The notes beneath the pieces are model-generated. The model ran no database searches. It was not told the DNA's origin and saw nothing but the letters and a program-made list of their open reading frames with translations. This document shows positions 25,055-34,412 of a stretch of 64,000 nt of DNA, one piece after another. The DNA is from Bacteriovoracaceae bacterium (GTDB taxonomy: Bacteria; Bdellovibrionota; Bacteriovoracia; Bacteriovoracales; Bacteriovoracaceae): the NCBI GenBank assembly GCA_018649885.1, contig JABIHA010000126.1, forward strand, positions 38,239 to 102,238, read 5' to 3'. Made by a program: the position numbers and the translations under genes. How positions within the stretch are numbered: position 1 is the stretch's first letter; the number at the start of each line of letters is the position of its first letter.

Positions 25055-25729
25055 CTATTTAGTCGCAAAGAATTTCGCATAGGTCGGGTCTGTCTGATAG
25101 CCATCTTCGGTGGCAATATCTCTGATTCCCGCAATTGTATTTGAAGGCCAAATACTTTGGAAGATATTGACGATCCACTTGGGAACGGCGCCTTTTGGGT
25201 CGGCGTTTATTTCGACCATTATTTCTGTTTTTGTGCCATTTTCTATGGATTTTAGGATGTATTCGCTTTCTTTTAAATCCCCACGAACTACACCTTTTGT
25301 TACTGGTGCGCTTGGATCAGTGGCCGGTCCCATTTTAATTTTAAAGGTTTTTTTATCAGCTGATACCCACCACTTTACGTAATAAACAAAATCTCTATTT
25401 TTAAGTGGCCACGGTGTGCTTGTAAGATTGTATTCAATTCGATGGGTTTCAGAGATTTGCTTTACAATTCTGGTCTCTTTTAAATCGGACATCCACTCTT
25501 TAATTCTTTTTTGGTCATTGATAACAGTTAAAACTTTTGCCATTGATGCGTCTATAATTCCAATTCCTCTAAAGGCGACAATTTTTGAATTGGGAACATC
25601 ACCTCTGTAAACTGTGACTTTATTTCTGACCTTGGTTTTCTTCCAAACAGTGCCTGGCATTACGGCGTGAGCAGAAGCTAGCCAAGTAGATATTAAAATA
25701 GTTGCAAGAATTAAATGTTTCAAAGTCAC
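25055..25729 (-). CDS. Exported START-domain protein
   Basis: 224 residues: a signal peptide (ending AHA) followed by a StAR-related lipid transfer fold. Supporting segments are IVAFRGIGIIDASMAKVLTV, QKRIKEWMSDLKETRIVKQ, HRIEYNLTSTPWPLKNRDFV and a C-terminal amphipathic helix with VNIFQSIWPSNTIAGIRDIA. START proteins hold a lipid or sterol in a hydrophobic cavity, so this one may carry lipid in the periplasm. It is monocistronic and convergent with the exported protein at 24396. The family call is good; the ligand is unknown. Confidence 0.85.
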   Translation of the reverse strand: MTLKHLILATILISTWLASAHAVMPGTVWKKTKVRNKVTVYRGDVPNSKIVAFRGIGIIDASMAKVLTVINDQKRIKEWMSDLKETRIVKQISETHRIEYNLTSTPWPLKNRDFVYYVKWWVSADKKTFKIKMGPATDPSAPVTKGVVRGDLKESEYILKSIENGTKTEIMVEINADPKGAVPKWIVNIFQSIWPSNTIAGIRDIATEDGYQTDPTYAKFFATK

Positions 25730-25915
25730 CTCACCAATTTAAATTTTCAGCAAAAGCTGTGTATTTTCCAGATCCTACCAACTTTTAAAAATATTTGATA
25801 CGAATCTTAACGAACTAAAGTAAATTCTATAGACGCGTCGCATGTGAGACTTTGTAATTTACCTTAAAGTTTTGTATGTTTTATCCAAAAACCACAGCTA
25901 ATTAACCAAAATCAC

Positions 25916-25929
25916 AGGAGTTCTCCATC
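25916..25929 (+). promoter_or_regulatory. AGGAG ribosome-binding site before an ATC codon
   Basis: AGGAG at 25916-25920 lies six bases before ATC (25927-25929). No ATG, GTG or TTG occurs in frame between the upstream stop at 25903 and the ATG at 26053, yet the 42 codons between look coding. The site therefore decides for a rare ATC start. Confidence 0.55.
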
Positions 25930-27393
25930 AAACTTTCGATCCCTTCAGCTCTACTTCAAAAACCCTCTAAAATTTCACCAACAGGGCAATTAATAGTTTT
26001 AGGAAAATTAACTAGAGTTCAAAAATCTAAAATCCTAGAAAAGCATCTTCCCATGTGGCAAATAAATCATTTTTTTAATTCAGCAAAAGAGAATTGCTTT
26101 TACACAGGACTAACAGGGCCAGTGTGGATTGTTGATTTAGTGGACAAAGAACCTTGCAAAATTAATACATCACTTTTATGTGCCTCAAATACAAGTACAG
26201 CAAAAAACTTAGTAGGCTCACTCGTGCCTAGTCTTCTTGCTCAAAAACTCACATGCATAGGGATCACCTTTCACAAGGTAGAAAAAAATCAAATCATTAG
26301 CTCTCTTGTGGGACTTGAAATTGGCCACTACAGTTTCAAAGGAAGGGCGCAAACTCCTTATTATCAAATTCAAAATGGGACAAAAGCTATTTCAAATGAA
26401 ATTAAACAAGCTGCCAGCCTATGTGGAGTTTCAACAAATATTTCAAGGCACCTAGTAAATTTACCTGGAAATAAGCTTAATCCAAAAACTTATGCCGAGG
26501 CTGCTAAAACACTTTTTAAAGGTTCTAAAAATACTAAAGTTAAAGTTATTGATAGGAATAAACTTGGTGAGCTTGGTTATGAGCTTCTTCTTACTGTAGG
26601 GGATTCAGCAAGTGCAGCTCCTTGTATTGTTCATTTAAGGTACAGACCACAAGGGGCCAAAGGCAAACCCGTGGCATTTGTAGGAAAGGGGATCACATTT
26701 GACTCTGGCGGGATAAACGTGAAGCCTCACGCTGGAATGAGACTAATGAAAAAAGATATGGGCGGCTCAGCGGCCCTTATGGGACTTGCTTATTACCTAG
26801 ACCATTCAAATATAAAAAAACCTGTAGATATTTATCTCTGCCTTGCAGAGAATGCCATTGATAGCAAAAGTGCAAGGCCCGGAGATGTTATTAAATCTAA
26901 AGCGGGCGTAGAAGTGGAGATTCACCACACAGATGCTGAGGGCAGACTCGCACTGGCTTCTGGATTAACTATGGCCCAAAATGCGGGGAAAAAAGATGCT
27001 CCTAGAGCAGTTATTGACGTGGCCACTCTTACAGGCGCAATCAAAATAGGCCTGGGTTCAGATGTTGCGGGGCTATTTTCTAATAATGATAAACTCGCAG
27101 CAAAAATTGAAAACGCCAGTCACAGCTCGGGTGAGCACTGCTGGAGAATGCCCATGTATCAAAATTACAGATCTCAAATTAAGTCTTCCTTTGGCGATAT
27201 TGTCAATTCAGGAGGAGGGTATGGTGGTGCCATCACAGCTGCGCTCTTTTTAGAGAGTTTCGTTGAAAATGATATCCCTTGGGCCCATCTTGATATCTAT
27301 GCTTGGAACGACTCCCCAAAAGGTGCCGTTACTGAAGTAGGCGGTTCAGGCCAAAGTGTAGGACTTCTCATTGACCTGATGAAAACTATATAG
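25927..27393 (+). CDS. M17 family leucyl aminopeptidase
   Basis: Cytosolic di-metal aminopeptidase. The catalytic domain shows GKGITFDSGGINVKP, DMGGSAALMGLA and HTDAEGRLALASGL, the M17 metal-binding and signature motifs (usual form NTDAEGRL). The Arg of the signature is present. From the ATC at 25927 the product is 488 residues, close to the usual 480-500; starting at the first canonical ATG (26053) gives 446 and truncates the N-terminal domain. It is monocistronic. Confidence is high for the function and moderate for the start. Confidence 0.9.
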   Translation: MKLSIPSALLQKPSKISPTGQLIVLGKLTRVQKSKILEKHLPMWQINHFFNSAKENCFYTGLTGPVWIVDLVDKEPCKINTSLLCASNTSTAKNLVGSLVPSLLAQKLTCIGITFHKVEKNQIISSLVGLEIGHYSFKGRAQTPYYQIQNGTKAISNEIKQAASLCGVSTNISRHLVNLPGNKLNPKTYAEAAKTLFKGSKNTKVKVIDRNKLGELGYELLLTVGDSASAAPCIVHLRYRPQGAKGKPVAFVGKGITFDSGGINVKPHAGMRLMKKDMGGSAALMGLAYYLDHSNIKKPVDIYLCLAENAIDSKSARPGDVIKSKAGVEVEIHHTDAEGRLALASGLTMAQNAGKKDAPRAVIDVATLTGAIKIGLGSDVAGLFSNNDKLAAKIENASHSSGEHCWRMPMYQNYRSQIKSSFGDIVNSGGGYGGAITAALFLESFVENDIPWAHLDIYAWNDSPKGAVTEVGGSGQSVGLLIDLMKTI

Positions 27394-27415
27394 GGGACAG
27401 CAAGATAGATTTTAA

Positions 27416-28080
27416 TCAAAAGAAAGCTTGGGTGCCCTTATTTTCAACATCCTCTAGGATCATTTCTCTTCTGTAGATTACAAACTCTATTTCTTCTTCT
27501 GTTAATAGATCTGTAAACCGAGAACGAATTGTTGAGGGCTCAAGGGAGCTGAGACTGGTAATAAACTTTTGGGTATACTTCTCAGGTAAAGTCCTCCCTA
27601 TTGGAAAGCTAACTGCTCTTGAAGTATCCAATATGCCAACAGCAAAGTCTTGATCAAAATCAAAACGAACTACCCCACCATCAGGTGTTATGTGAAAATT
27701 ACTAACACTCCCATCTGAATCCCCAAGTAAAAATGAAAAGGCCTTTGTATCAGACATTTTTTGAGGGTCGATGACTTGCAAGGCACCTCTCCCCTTAGTA
27801 GATATTGCTGCTCAACCAGATAATCAAGCCCCCTAATATGAGCTGCTGAATCAATTTCAAAGCCTAGGCCTAGAGGCCTGGAAACTCCAGAATCAACTCC
27901 TATACTCCACAGTAAGTATCGATCAAAAACAGGCCCCACTACTGGAAGATTCGAGCTTCTTATAGCGATGCTATCCGCCATCGCTATAATTTGTGCACAT
28001 AACTTGGAGGTACCAGCATGCGAATAGCTACCAAAGCTAGAAAATGAAATGAGTAAAATGTAAACAAATCGCAACGTCAT
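27416..28080 (-). pseudogene. Frameshifted exported protein, kinase-like motifs
   Basis: Two overlapping frames join near 27781-27792. The 5' part (from ATG 28080, with AGGGG upstream) has a signal peptide and runs to YLVEQQYLLRG. The downstream frame continues with ALQVIDPQKMSDTKAFSFLLGDSDG to the stop. One base added in the GGGG run would restore a single frame of about 221 codons; the present span of 665 bases is one short of a multiple of three. GDSDGSVSNFHI followed by VRFDFDQDFAVG resembles the catalytic D-x5-N and DFD motifs of HipA/FAM20-like kinase folds. It could be a real mutation or a sequencing error. Confidence 0.6.
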
Positions 28081-28289
28081 AGCCCCTTTTCGGGGAATTT
28101 CATATGGACAATAAGAGAGTAAAATACTTTTATAAAGTCCCACTGAAAGTATTATTAGGGACTTAGTAGTTGAATCCTAAATTTTTCCTTAGATAAATTT
28201 CTGAGCTTGGAATAAATAGTGAGAAACAAAATGAAATTTTGAGAGCTACTGCTTTGCCTCTTAAAGTTTTTGGAGATTCTTAACAATCA

Positions 28290-29093
28290 CTAATGCTTAA
28301 ATATTGTTGAAGGATAGGTTTCAAAATATTTATAAAGTAGGATTGAGCCAGAGATAGCTGCATTTAGTGAGTTCACACCACCTTCGACCATCGGTATTTT
28401 TACAAAATGATCGATATAGGGATAGAGATCTTTATCTATCCCTGAGGCTTCACTGCCAATAATAAAAACTGCATTTTCAGGGCATTCAAAATAATTGAGA
28501 CTCTGTCCGAATATTCTGTTTTCAGCACCAATGATGACATGGCCTGAATTCTTTAGAATTCTTAAACTTTCTTTGAGATCAGAACTCACATGTACTTTTG
28601 ATTCTAAAAAACATCCCATAGAGACTCTCGCCGAGCGCCTCAAAAATGGAGAAGCAGTGGTCTTGTCACAGAGAATAGATTTTCCTCCGAGACCAACTTG
28701 AGTTCTCACGAGAGAGCCAACATTTTCAGCGCTGTTCACTCCATTTAAAACAACAATAGGAGAAGTCAGCTCACGTAGTGCAACCGTATCTGGTCGCTCT
28801 ACCATCGCCATAATTCCTTGGTGCAGCTTAAAGCCCACAACTTCTTCCATCAGCTGTCTCTTAGCAACAAAGATCCGCTGCTCATCAACGCCATTTTCCC
28901 TAAGGAGAGGCTTATATTTAACGTACAAGTCGTGGGTAAGAAATAGACTTTCAATCTTTGCTGACGCTGCAAGTGCTCTTTCAACTAGCCTCTTTCCGTC
29001 AATAACAACGGTGTCACTAGACTGGTGCACTTTTTCCTTAAGAGATAAATACTCAAAAACACGTGGATCATCGAGCTTTGTGATTTCTAACAT
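28290..29093 (-). CDS. TrmH/SpoU-type RNA methyltransferase
   Basis: 267 residues. An N-terminal L30e-like substrate-binding part (about 1-105) precedes a SPOUT knot domain with the three motifs: VVLNGVNSAENVGSLVRT, FIIGSEASGIDKDLY and IPMVEGGVNSLNAAISGSIL. It methylates a 2'-hydroxyl in rRNA or tRNA using SAM. The 23S G2251-type (RlmB) or a paralogous role cannot be separated by sequence reading alone. AAGGAAG lies about ten bases before the ATG. It is divergent from the CarD-like gene. Confidence 0.9.
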   Translation of the reverse strand: MLEITKLDDPRVFEYLSLKEKVHQSSDTVVIDGKRLVERALAASAKIESLFLTHDLYVKYKPLLRENGVDEQRIFVAKRQLMEEVVGFKLHQGIMAMVERPDTVALRELTSPIVVLNGVNSAENVGSLVRTQVGLGGKSILCDKTTASPFLRRSARVSMGCFLESKVHVSSDLKESLRILKNSGHVIIGAENRIFGQSLNYFECPENAVFIIGSEASGIDKDLYPYIDHFVKIPMVEGGVNSLNAAISGSILLYKYFETYPSTIFKH

Positions 29094-29150
29094 TTTTACT
29101 CACTTCCTTTTAATTTTTAAGAAGTTATAGGTGTTGTCAAAGTGCACCAA

Positions 29151-29180
29151 TTGACAGCAATGATAGCCTCAAGGTATCCT
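29151..29180 (+). promoter_or_regulatory. Sigma70-like promoter for the CarD-like gene
   Basis: A perfect TTGACA (29151-29156) is followed after 18 bases by TATCCT (29175-29180). It lies about 140 bases before the ATG at 29323, leaving a long leader that contains the palindrome GAAGCTTTATAAAGCTTC (29193-29210, perfect eight-base arms). Confidence 0.45.
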
Positions 29181-29192
29181 ATATAGCAAGAC

Positions 29193-29210
29193 GAAGCTTT
29201 ATAAAGCTTC
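29193..29210. promoter_or_regulatory. Palindrome in the leader of the CarD-like gene
   Basis: GAAGCTTT-AT-AAAGCTTC is perfectly symmetric and sits just after the predicted -10 element, the usual place of a repressor operator or a leader hairpin. No gene or T-tract follows at once, so a terminator is unlikely. Confidence 0.45.
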
Positions 29211-29322
29211 ACAAGGAAATCCCAAAAAGCATTGGAACTTGAACCTACTTATAGATCACATCTTTTCAATGCCCTGCTTTTAAGTTTCCTCCCTTTTCAA
29301 AAACATCAACAAGGAATGTGAA

Positions 29323-29811
29323 ATGTTTAAAATTGGCGACACGGTATCATGCTCAGGATTTGGCATTGGAATTATCGTAGACATTGAAAATCAAGACCTA
29401 GGTGGAAGGTCCATGGACTTTTACGTCGTGGGTGATTTACAAAACACTGACAAAATTAAAATATCGACTACCACAAAAGGGAAATTGAGAGGCCTTCTCA
29501 ATAAAAGTGAAATGGAGACAATTGTCACATTTTTAAAAACTGAAGGAGACTCCCCTATAAAAGGTAACAACAGAACTTTCTATCTCAACCTTCTCAATGA
29601 ATTTAAAACTGGCGATCTTGAAAAAATGGCCCGCGTTTTAAAATCTCTCACACTAAAAAATGAACAAAGAAAATTGAGAGTTGAAGAGAAAAAACTATAT
29701 GACCGAGTTAAAGAACAAATCTCAACAGAGATGGCCTTTGTCTATGACATGAGTCCCCTCGATGCAAAGTCCTATTTAGAGAAAACTCTTATGATGGATC
29801 AGCAGTCGTAG
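29323..29811 (+). CDS. CarD/CdnL-family transcription regulator
   Basis: 162 residues. The N-terminal Tudor-like RNA polymerase-interaction domain (FKIGDTVSCSGFGIGIIVDIENQDLGG, then DFYVV) is followed by a helical, DNA-binding C-terminal domain (NLLNEFKTGDLEKMARVLKSL). This is the layout of CarD/CdnL, which binds the RNA polymerase beta subunit and stabilises open complexes at rRNA and other promoters. Its 3' end overlaps the convergent aldehyde dehydrogenase gene by 13 bases. It has a good predicted promoter with a palindromic leader. Confidence 0.85.
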   Translation: MFKIGDTVSCSGFGIGIIVDIENQDLGGRSMDFYVVGDLQNTDKIKISTTTKGKLRGLLNKSEMETIVTFLKTEGDSPIKGNNRTFYLNLLNEFKTGDLEKMARVLKSLTLKNEQRKLRVEEKKLYDRVKEQISTEMAFVYDMSPLDAKSYLEKTLMMDQQS

Positions 29812-31166
29812 AGATTGTAGGCTTTGATATTGCAAAATTCTTTAAGCCCGAAATGACTAAGCTCACGTCCAAGCCCACTTTTTTTAATTCCTCCAAAGGG
29901 CATTCTTGGATCTGATTTTGTATAAGAATTAATAAACACTGTACCCGATTCAATTTTTCGGGCCACCATCATGGCCCGATCTAAATCTTTTGACCATACA
30001 CTTGCTCCCAAACCAAATTCACTAGCATTAGCAAGCTCTATTGCACTGGCATCATCATCTACCTTAAAAACAAGAGCAACCGGTCCAAATACTTCTTCAG
30101 TAAAAACTCTCATCTTCTCATTTAAATCACATAAGATTGTAGGCGAATAATAAAAACCTTCTCCTTCAATTCTCTCTCCCCCGCAAACGACTGTAGCTCC
30201 TAGTGAAGTTGCATCTACCACTTGAGAATCAATTTCTTCAAGAGCTTTTAAACTTACTAGTGGACCTATTTGAGTTTTTTCATCTAATGGGTCTCCTATA
30301 ATTTTAGACTCCACGATCTGTTTAAATTTTTCAACAAACTGATCGTATACATCACTGTGAATGATAAATCTTTTGGCAGCAATACAGCTCTGTCCAGTGT
30401 TTTGCATCCTTCCCCGTACCGCTCCCTCACAGGCCTTTTCTATATCTGCGTCCTCTAAAACGATAAAAGGGTCTGAACCACCAAGCTCTAACACCACTTT
30501 TTTTATATTGGCCCCAGCCACCTCGCCAACAAGGGCACCGGCCGTAGTACTTCCTGTAAGTGAAATTCCACAAACCCTTGGATCTTCAATTAAACCAGTA
30601 ACACTTTGATGGTCAGTGAGAAGGGTCGCAAAACATCCAGGCATAAAACCCGCATCCATAAAAGCCTTTTCAAGCATCAGCGCGCAGCCAGGAGTTACAT
30701 TGGAGTGTTTTAGAAGAGTCGTATTTCCGGAAATCAAAGTGGGAACTGCGAATCGAATCACCTGCCATAGAGGATAATTCCAAGGCATTATACTGAGAAT
30801 AACCCCAAGTGGTTCATAACTAATATGGTGACTGAGTCCATCTGCAGTGACCAACTCATCTTCCAGCCATTTTTTTGAGTTGGTCACATAGCTGTCACAA
30901 AGAAGTGCGCATTTTTTCACCTCTGCCCTGGACTCAGTTATGGGCTTGCCCACCTCAATACTCATTTGTCTTGCAAAGGGTTCAAGGGTATCTAAAAGTA
31001 CCTGGGATAATTTGGAAACGAACGCAAGCCTAGCTCTCAAATCCAGCTCACTCCAATTTTTATAGGTAATATGTGCGGTGCTAAGCTTTTGCTCAATTTC
31101 CTGGTCGCTGTGGAATTCGTAGGTGGTAATCACCGTATTGGTAGCTGGATTAATAGGACTAATCAT
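29799..31166 (-). CDS. NAD(P)-dependent aldehyde dehydrogenase, succinate-semialdehyde type
   Basis: 455-residue cytosolic enzyme oxidising an aldehyde to the acid. The motifs visible are MPWNYPLWQV, GSTTAGALVG (cofactor), VLELGGSDPFIVLEDAD (catalytic Glu), NTGQSCIAAKR (catalytic Cys) and FGGIKKSGLGRELSHFG. The length and the SCIAAKR surroundings match the shorter GabD/Sad group, which prefers succinate semialdehyde. It is divergent from dsbD across about 140 bases and overlaps the CarD-like gene tail to tail. Confidence 0.9.
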   Translation of the reverse strand: MISPINPATNTVITTYEFHSDQEIEQKLSTAHITYKNWSELDLRARLAFVSKLSQVLLDTLEPFARQMSIEVGKPITESRAEVKKCALLCDSYVTNSKKWLEDELVTADGLSHHISYEPLGVILSIMPWNYPLWQVIRFAVPTLISGNTTLLKHSNVTPGCALMLEKAFMDAGFMPGCFATLLTDHQSVTGLIEDPRVCGISLTGSTTAGALVGEVAGANIKKVVLELGGSDPFIVLEDADIEKACEGAVRGRMQNTGQSCIAAKRFIIHSDVYDQFVEKFKQIVESKIIGDPLDEKTQIGPLVSLKALEEIDSQVVDATSLGATVVCGGERIEGEGFYYSPTILCDLNEKMRVFTEEVFGPVALVFKVDDDASAIELANASEFGLGASVWSKDLDRAMMVARKIESGTVFINSYTKSDPRMPFGGIKKSGLGRELSHFGLKEFCNIKAYNLYDC

Positions 31167-31304
31167 AATCTATCCTTTTTGTACTTTAGTTAGCAGGGCA
31201 GCATGCACTTGTTCATTAACAATAAGCAATTGATATTCTACAATAGGTATTCTTAGACATAAAATAATGTCTACAAAGAGCAGGAATCTGCGAAGAGGAC
31301 TTAA

Positions 31305-33473
31305 ATGAAGTTTTTTCTTATCACTGTGCTTTCCCTCATAAATTTTTATGCCTTTGCCTCTGATGATTTTGATCCCAAAGCACTTGTTAAATTTGGGATG
31401 CAGACAATAGAAATTGATGGAGAAAATTATCTTTCTGTAAATTACCATAACGAAAAAAAATGGCACACCTACTGGGTCAATCCAGGAGATGCTGGCAAGG
31501 AAATGAAAAACAAGTTCAGCCTAGATGGAAGTGAGCTCACCCTATCTGAACTTGAATGGCCCGTCCCTAAAAAATATATAGAAGAAGGGGATATTCTGGC
31601 CTATGGGTATGAAGGAAGCTACTCACTATTTTTCCACCTTCCAAAAAAACACACTGGAGAATTTAAGCTATCTGGCCACTGGTTAGTATGTAAGCATATT
31701 TGCATCCCAGGCTCAGGGGAAATCACTGGAGTTTTGAATTCTGGAGATTTAAAAGTAGATGGTGATAACCTCACCTTGAACCAATCAGATCTTGAAAAAA
31801 GTTATCGCCAGTTGCCAGGGCACGGGAAAAAGCCGAAAGAGCTCGAATTGTATATTACAAAAGGACTCTCTGGTGAGGGGCTAACACTCCACTACTCACT
31901 AAAAGGTCCCTTTTCAAAGGGTTTGACTCTAAAGCCAGGACTATTAACTCCATTTCCAAATGGTATCATTTCATTCAAAAGGGAATATCTATATTCGGAC
32001 GATGATGGAAACCTAGTAGGCACAATGGATATATTATGGGAAGGCGACTACCTTGAATCACCTGTGCTAATGCCCACTGATGGAGATTTAAAAACACCGC
32101 TGGATTTGAGTTTTCTCTATCGTGATCCAAGCTCTCTCAAAATAACAAAAATTGGGCATCTTATTAAATCATTTTCAGTGTCGAGCACTGAAGGCCTAAA
32201 AAGCTATTACAAAAGCCTCACACCGTATGGTAGTCAAAATGTAAAAACCAAAAGTGCGAAAAATGAAACTTCATTTTTCACTTACCTTCTCTTTGCATTT
32301 TTAGGCGGTCTGATTCTCAATATCATGCCGTGTGTACTTCCCATTATCTCTTTAAAACTCTTTGGCCTCTTGGCCCATAGCGCGGAATCAAAAACGAGGA
32401 TTCTAAGACATAACCTTACATACTCTGCCGGTGTTATTTCAACCTTTTTACTACTGGCCGGTCTTGTCTTAATTCTTCAAAGATTAGGAGAGCAAGTTGG
32501 TTGGGGTTTTCAAATGCAAAGTATCTCCTTTGTGGGGGCCATGATCATGGTTTTGTTTCTGATGGCCTTGAATCTTTTTGGGCTATTTGAATTTGGCACC
32601 CCAGGTGGAAAGACGCTAGGGGGAGCAAAATTAAAAGGTGGATTCAAAGGAGACTTTTTAACAGGAGTTCTTTCAACAATACTCTCCACCCCATGCTCGG
32701 CTCCCTTTTTGGGAACTGCCCTAACATTTGCTTTTACTTCACCTCCTCATATTATCTTTTTAATGTTCTTTTTTATAGGCCTTGGTCTCTCCTTTCCATT
32801 TTTGGCAACAGGATTTTTCCCTGGATGCCTAAAACTTTTACCAAAGCCAGGACTATGGATGGAAAACCTAAAGAAGTTTTTAGGCCTCACCATACTTCTC
32901 ACATTAATTTGGCTCTTTGATGTGTTTATCTCTTTATCACCCACATCCATGGCCATGAATCATCTGACAGGTGCTCTCATTTTTATTTTCTTTGCCATCT
33001 TCTTTCATCAGAAAATGAGTAAATCAAAAATGTGGAAATCAATTTACTACTTTTTAAGTATTGCCATGATTGTAGGATTCATCTACCACAGTCAAGATCA
33101 AGCACCAGCACCTTCAATAAACCAGGCCACCATGACTCCAGGAGAACTACCGTGGATGCCCTGGTCGAGAGAGAAAATGAAATCCTTAAAAGGTGAGTTG
33201 GTATTCATTAATTTTACTGCCAAGTGGTGCTTTACCTGTAAAGTTAACGAAAAATTTGTCCTTCACTCTGATGATTTTAAAAATCTAATCGACAAATACC
33301 AACTAAAGCTCCTATTAGGAGACTGGACAAAAAGAGATGACCGCATTGGCTCCTTTTTAAAAGAAAATAGTTTAGTTGGAGTACCAGCTTATTTTATTCA
33401 GAAAAAAAATGGAGAATTGATTTCTTTAGGAGAGACGATTTCTATTTCAAAGATCGAATCAAACCTTAAATAA
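31305..33473 (+). CDS. dsbD: Thiol:disulfide interchange protein DsbD
   Basis: 722-residue inner-membrane electron carrier that brings reducing power to periplasmic thiols. Order: a signal peptide; a periplasmic N-terminal beta domain with WHTYWVNPGDAG and the cysteine pair in VCKHICIPG; a central eight-helix domain with the two redox cysteines in NIMPCVLPIISLK and STPCSAPFLG; and a C-terminal thioredoxin domain with WCFTCK. The N-terminal domain resembles the ScsB/DsbD-like variant. GAGGAC precedes the ATG. Its 3' end overlaps the convergent permease gene by 15 bases. Confidence 0.92.
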   Translation: MKFFLITVLSLINFYAFASDDFDPKALVKFGMQTIEIDGENYLSVNYHNEKKWHTYWVNPGDAGKEMKNKFSLDGSELTLSELEWPVPKKYIEEGDILAYGYEGSYSLFFHLPKKHTGEFKLSGHWLVCKHICIPGSGEITGVLNSGDLKVDGDNLTLNQSDLEKSYRQLPGHGKKPKELELYITKGLSGEGLTLHYSLKGPFSKGLTLKPGLLTPFPNGIISFKREYLYSDDDGNLVGTMDILWEGDYLESPVLMPTDGDLKTPLDLSFLYRDPSSLKITKIGHLIKSFSVSSTEGLKSYYKSLTPYGSQNVKTKSAKNETSFFTYLLFAFLGGLILNIMPCVLPIISLKLFGLLAHSAESKTRILRHNLTYSAGVISTFLLLAGLVLILQRLGEQVGWGFQMQSISFVGAMIMVLFLMALNLFGLFEFGTPGGKTLGGAKLKGGFKGDFLTGVLSTILSTPCSAPFLGTALTFAFTSPPHIIFLMFFFIGLGLSFPFLATGFFPGCLKLLPKPGLWMENLKKFLGLTILLTLIWLFDVFISLSPTSMAMNHLTGALIFIFFAIFFHQKMSKSKMWKSIYYFLSIAMIVGFIYHSQDQAPAPSINQATMTPGELPWMPWSREKMKSLKGELVFINFTAKWCFTCKVNEKFVLHSDDFKNLIDKYQLKLLLGDWTKRDDRIGSFLKENSLVGVPAYFIQKKNGELISLGETISISKIESNLK

Positions 33474-34193
33474 GAGACTCACTCCTATAATCAACAGAGT
33501 GCTGTGTACAAATTTAAAAAACCAGCTTGGGTTAATTTTTGGCAATAATTTTTCTCCTGCAAAACCTCCAAGCCAAATTGCAGGAAGCAGGTAAAAAATA
33601 GACATTCCCATTTGCTTATCGATGACTCCCCCAATGGAAAATTGAAGGAGTAAAATCAAATTAAGGACCACCCAAACCATGGCCAGTGTTGCCCTAAAAG
33701 TTTCCTTATCAGAAGTCAGATTTCCAACATAGTTAACAATAAGGGGACCTCCGGCTGCAAACAGGCCATGAAAGATACCTCCTGTGAATGTTAAGACAAA
33801 ATTGACAAGTTTATTTGGGCTTTTCTCCATATTCTTTTTAAAAAATAAATTCGAAAGGGCAAAAAAGATCACGCCTACTCCTAAAACAATTAGTAAGAAA
33901 TCTACTTTAAAGCTCGCTTTTAAATAAAATCCAACGGCCAATCCCAGTCCCATTTTTGGCAATATACTTTTAAGAATTATTTTCCATGAGACACTTTGGT
34001 AATTTTGGTAGGAAATTTTTGAAAACTGAATAAACGAGAGGATTACAATAATGGGAACGAGTCTATCAAGAGAAACTAACTGGGCACCCATGGAAATGGC
34101 AATGACAGCACTACCAAAACCAAGAACCGTGCCACAAAATGATGAGACAAATATAGTAAAAAATAAAATGACACTAATAAATAGTTGATCCAT
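33459..34193 (-). CDS. TSUP (TauE/SafE) family permease
   Basis: 244-residue membrane protein with about seven to eight hydrophobic segments and two half-repeats. The family features FCGTVLGFGSAVIAISMG near the start and TFTGGIFHGLFAAGGPLIVNYVG in the middle are clear. TSUP members export sulfite or sulfonates, or move small organosulfur anions. The ATG at 34193 has AGGTG upstream; the alternative TTG at 34208 does not. It is convergent with dsbD and divergent from the phospholipase D-like gene. Confidence 0.88.
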   Translation of the reverse strand: MDQLFISVILFFTIFVSSFCGTVLGFGSAVIAISMGAQLVSLDRLVPIIVILSFIQFSKISYQNYQSVSWKIILKSILPKMGLGLAVGFYLKASFKVDFLLIVLGVGVIFFALSNLFFKKNMEKSPNKLVNFVLTFTGGIFHGLFAAGGPLIVNYVGNLTSDKETFRATLAMVWVVLNLILLLQFSIGGVIDKQMGMSIFYLLPAIWLGGFAGEKLLPKINPSWFFKFVHSTLLIIGVSLLFKV

Positions 34194-34412
34194 TTTGGGC
34201 ACCTGCAAACTGAGATACTAGAGGAATCAGAAAATTTTTCAAGAGTTTTGAAATATTTTGCTCTGTAGTCACCCAGTGTTTCATGACCCTGGAAGGGGCC
34301 AAAATCTATAAAAAACTGTTAAAAAGAGGTAATAATTTCAAACCCTTATAAAACTAGGGGACATAAATCTCCAGATATGATCTACCAAAAGACAATTAAT
34401 AGGAGCTTCCAA

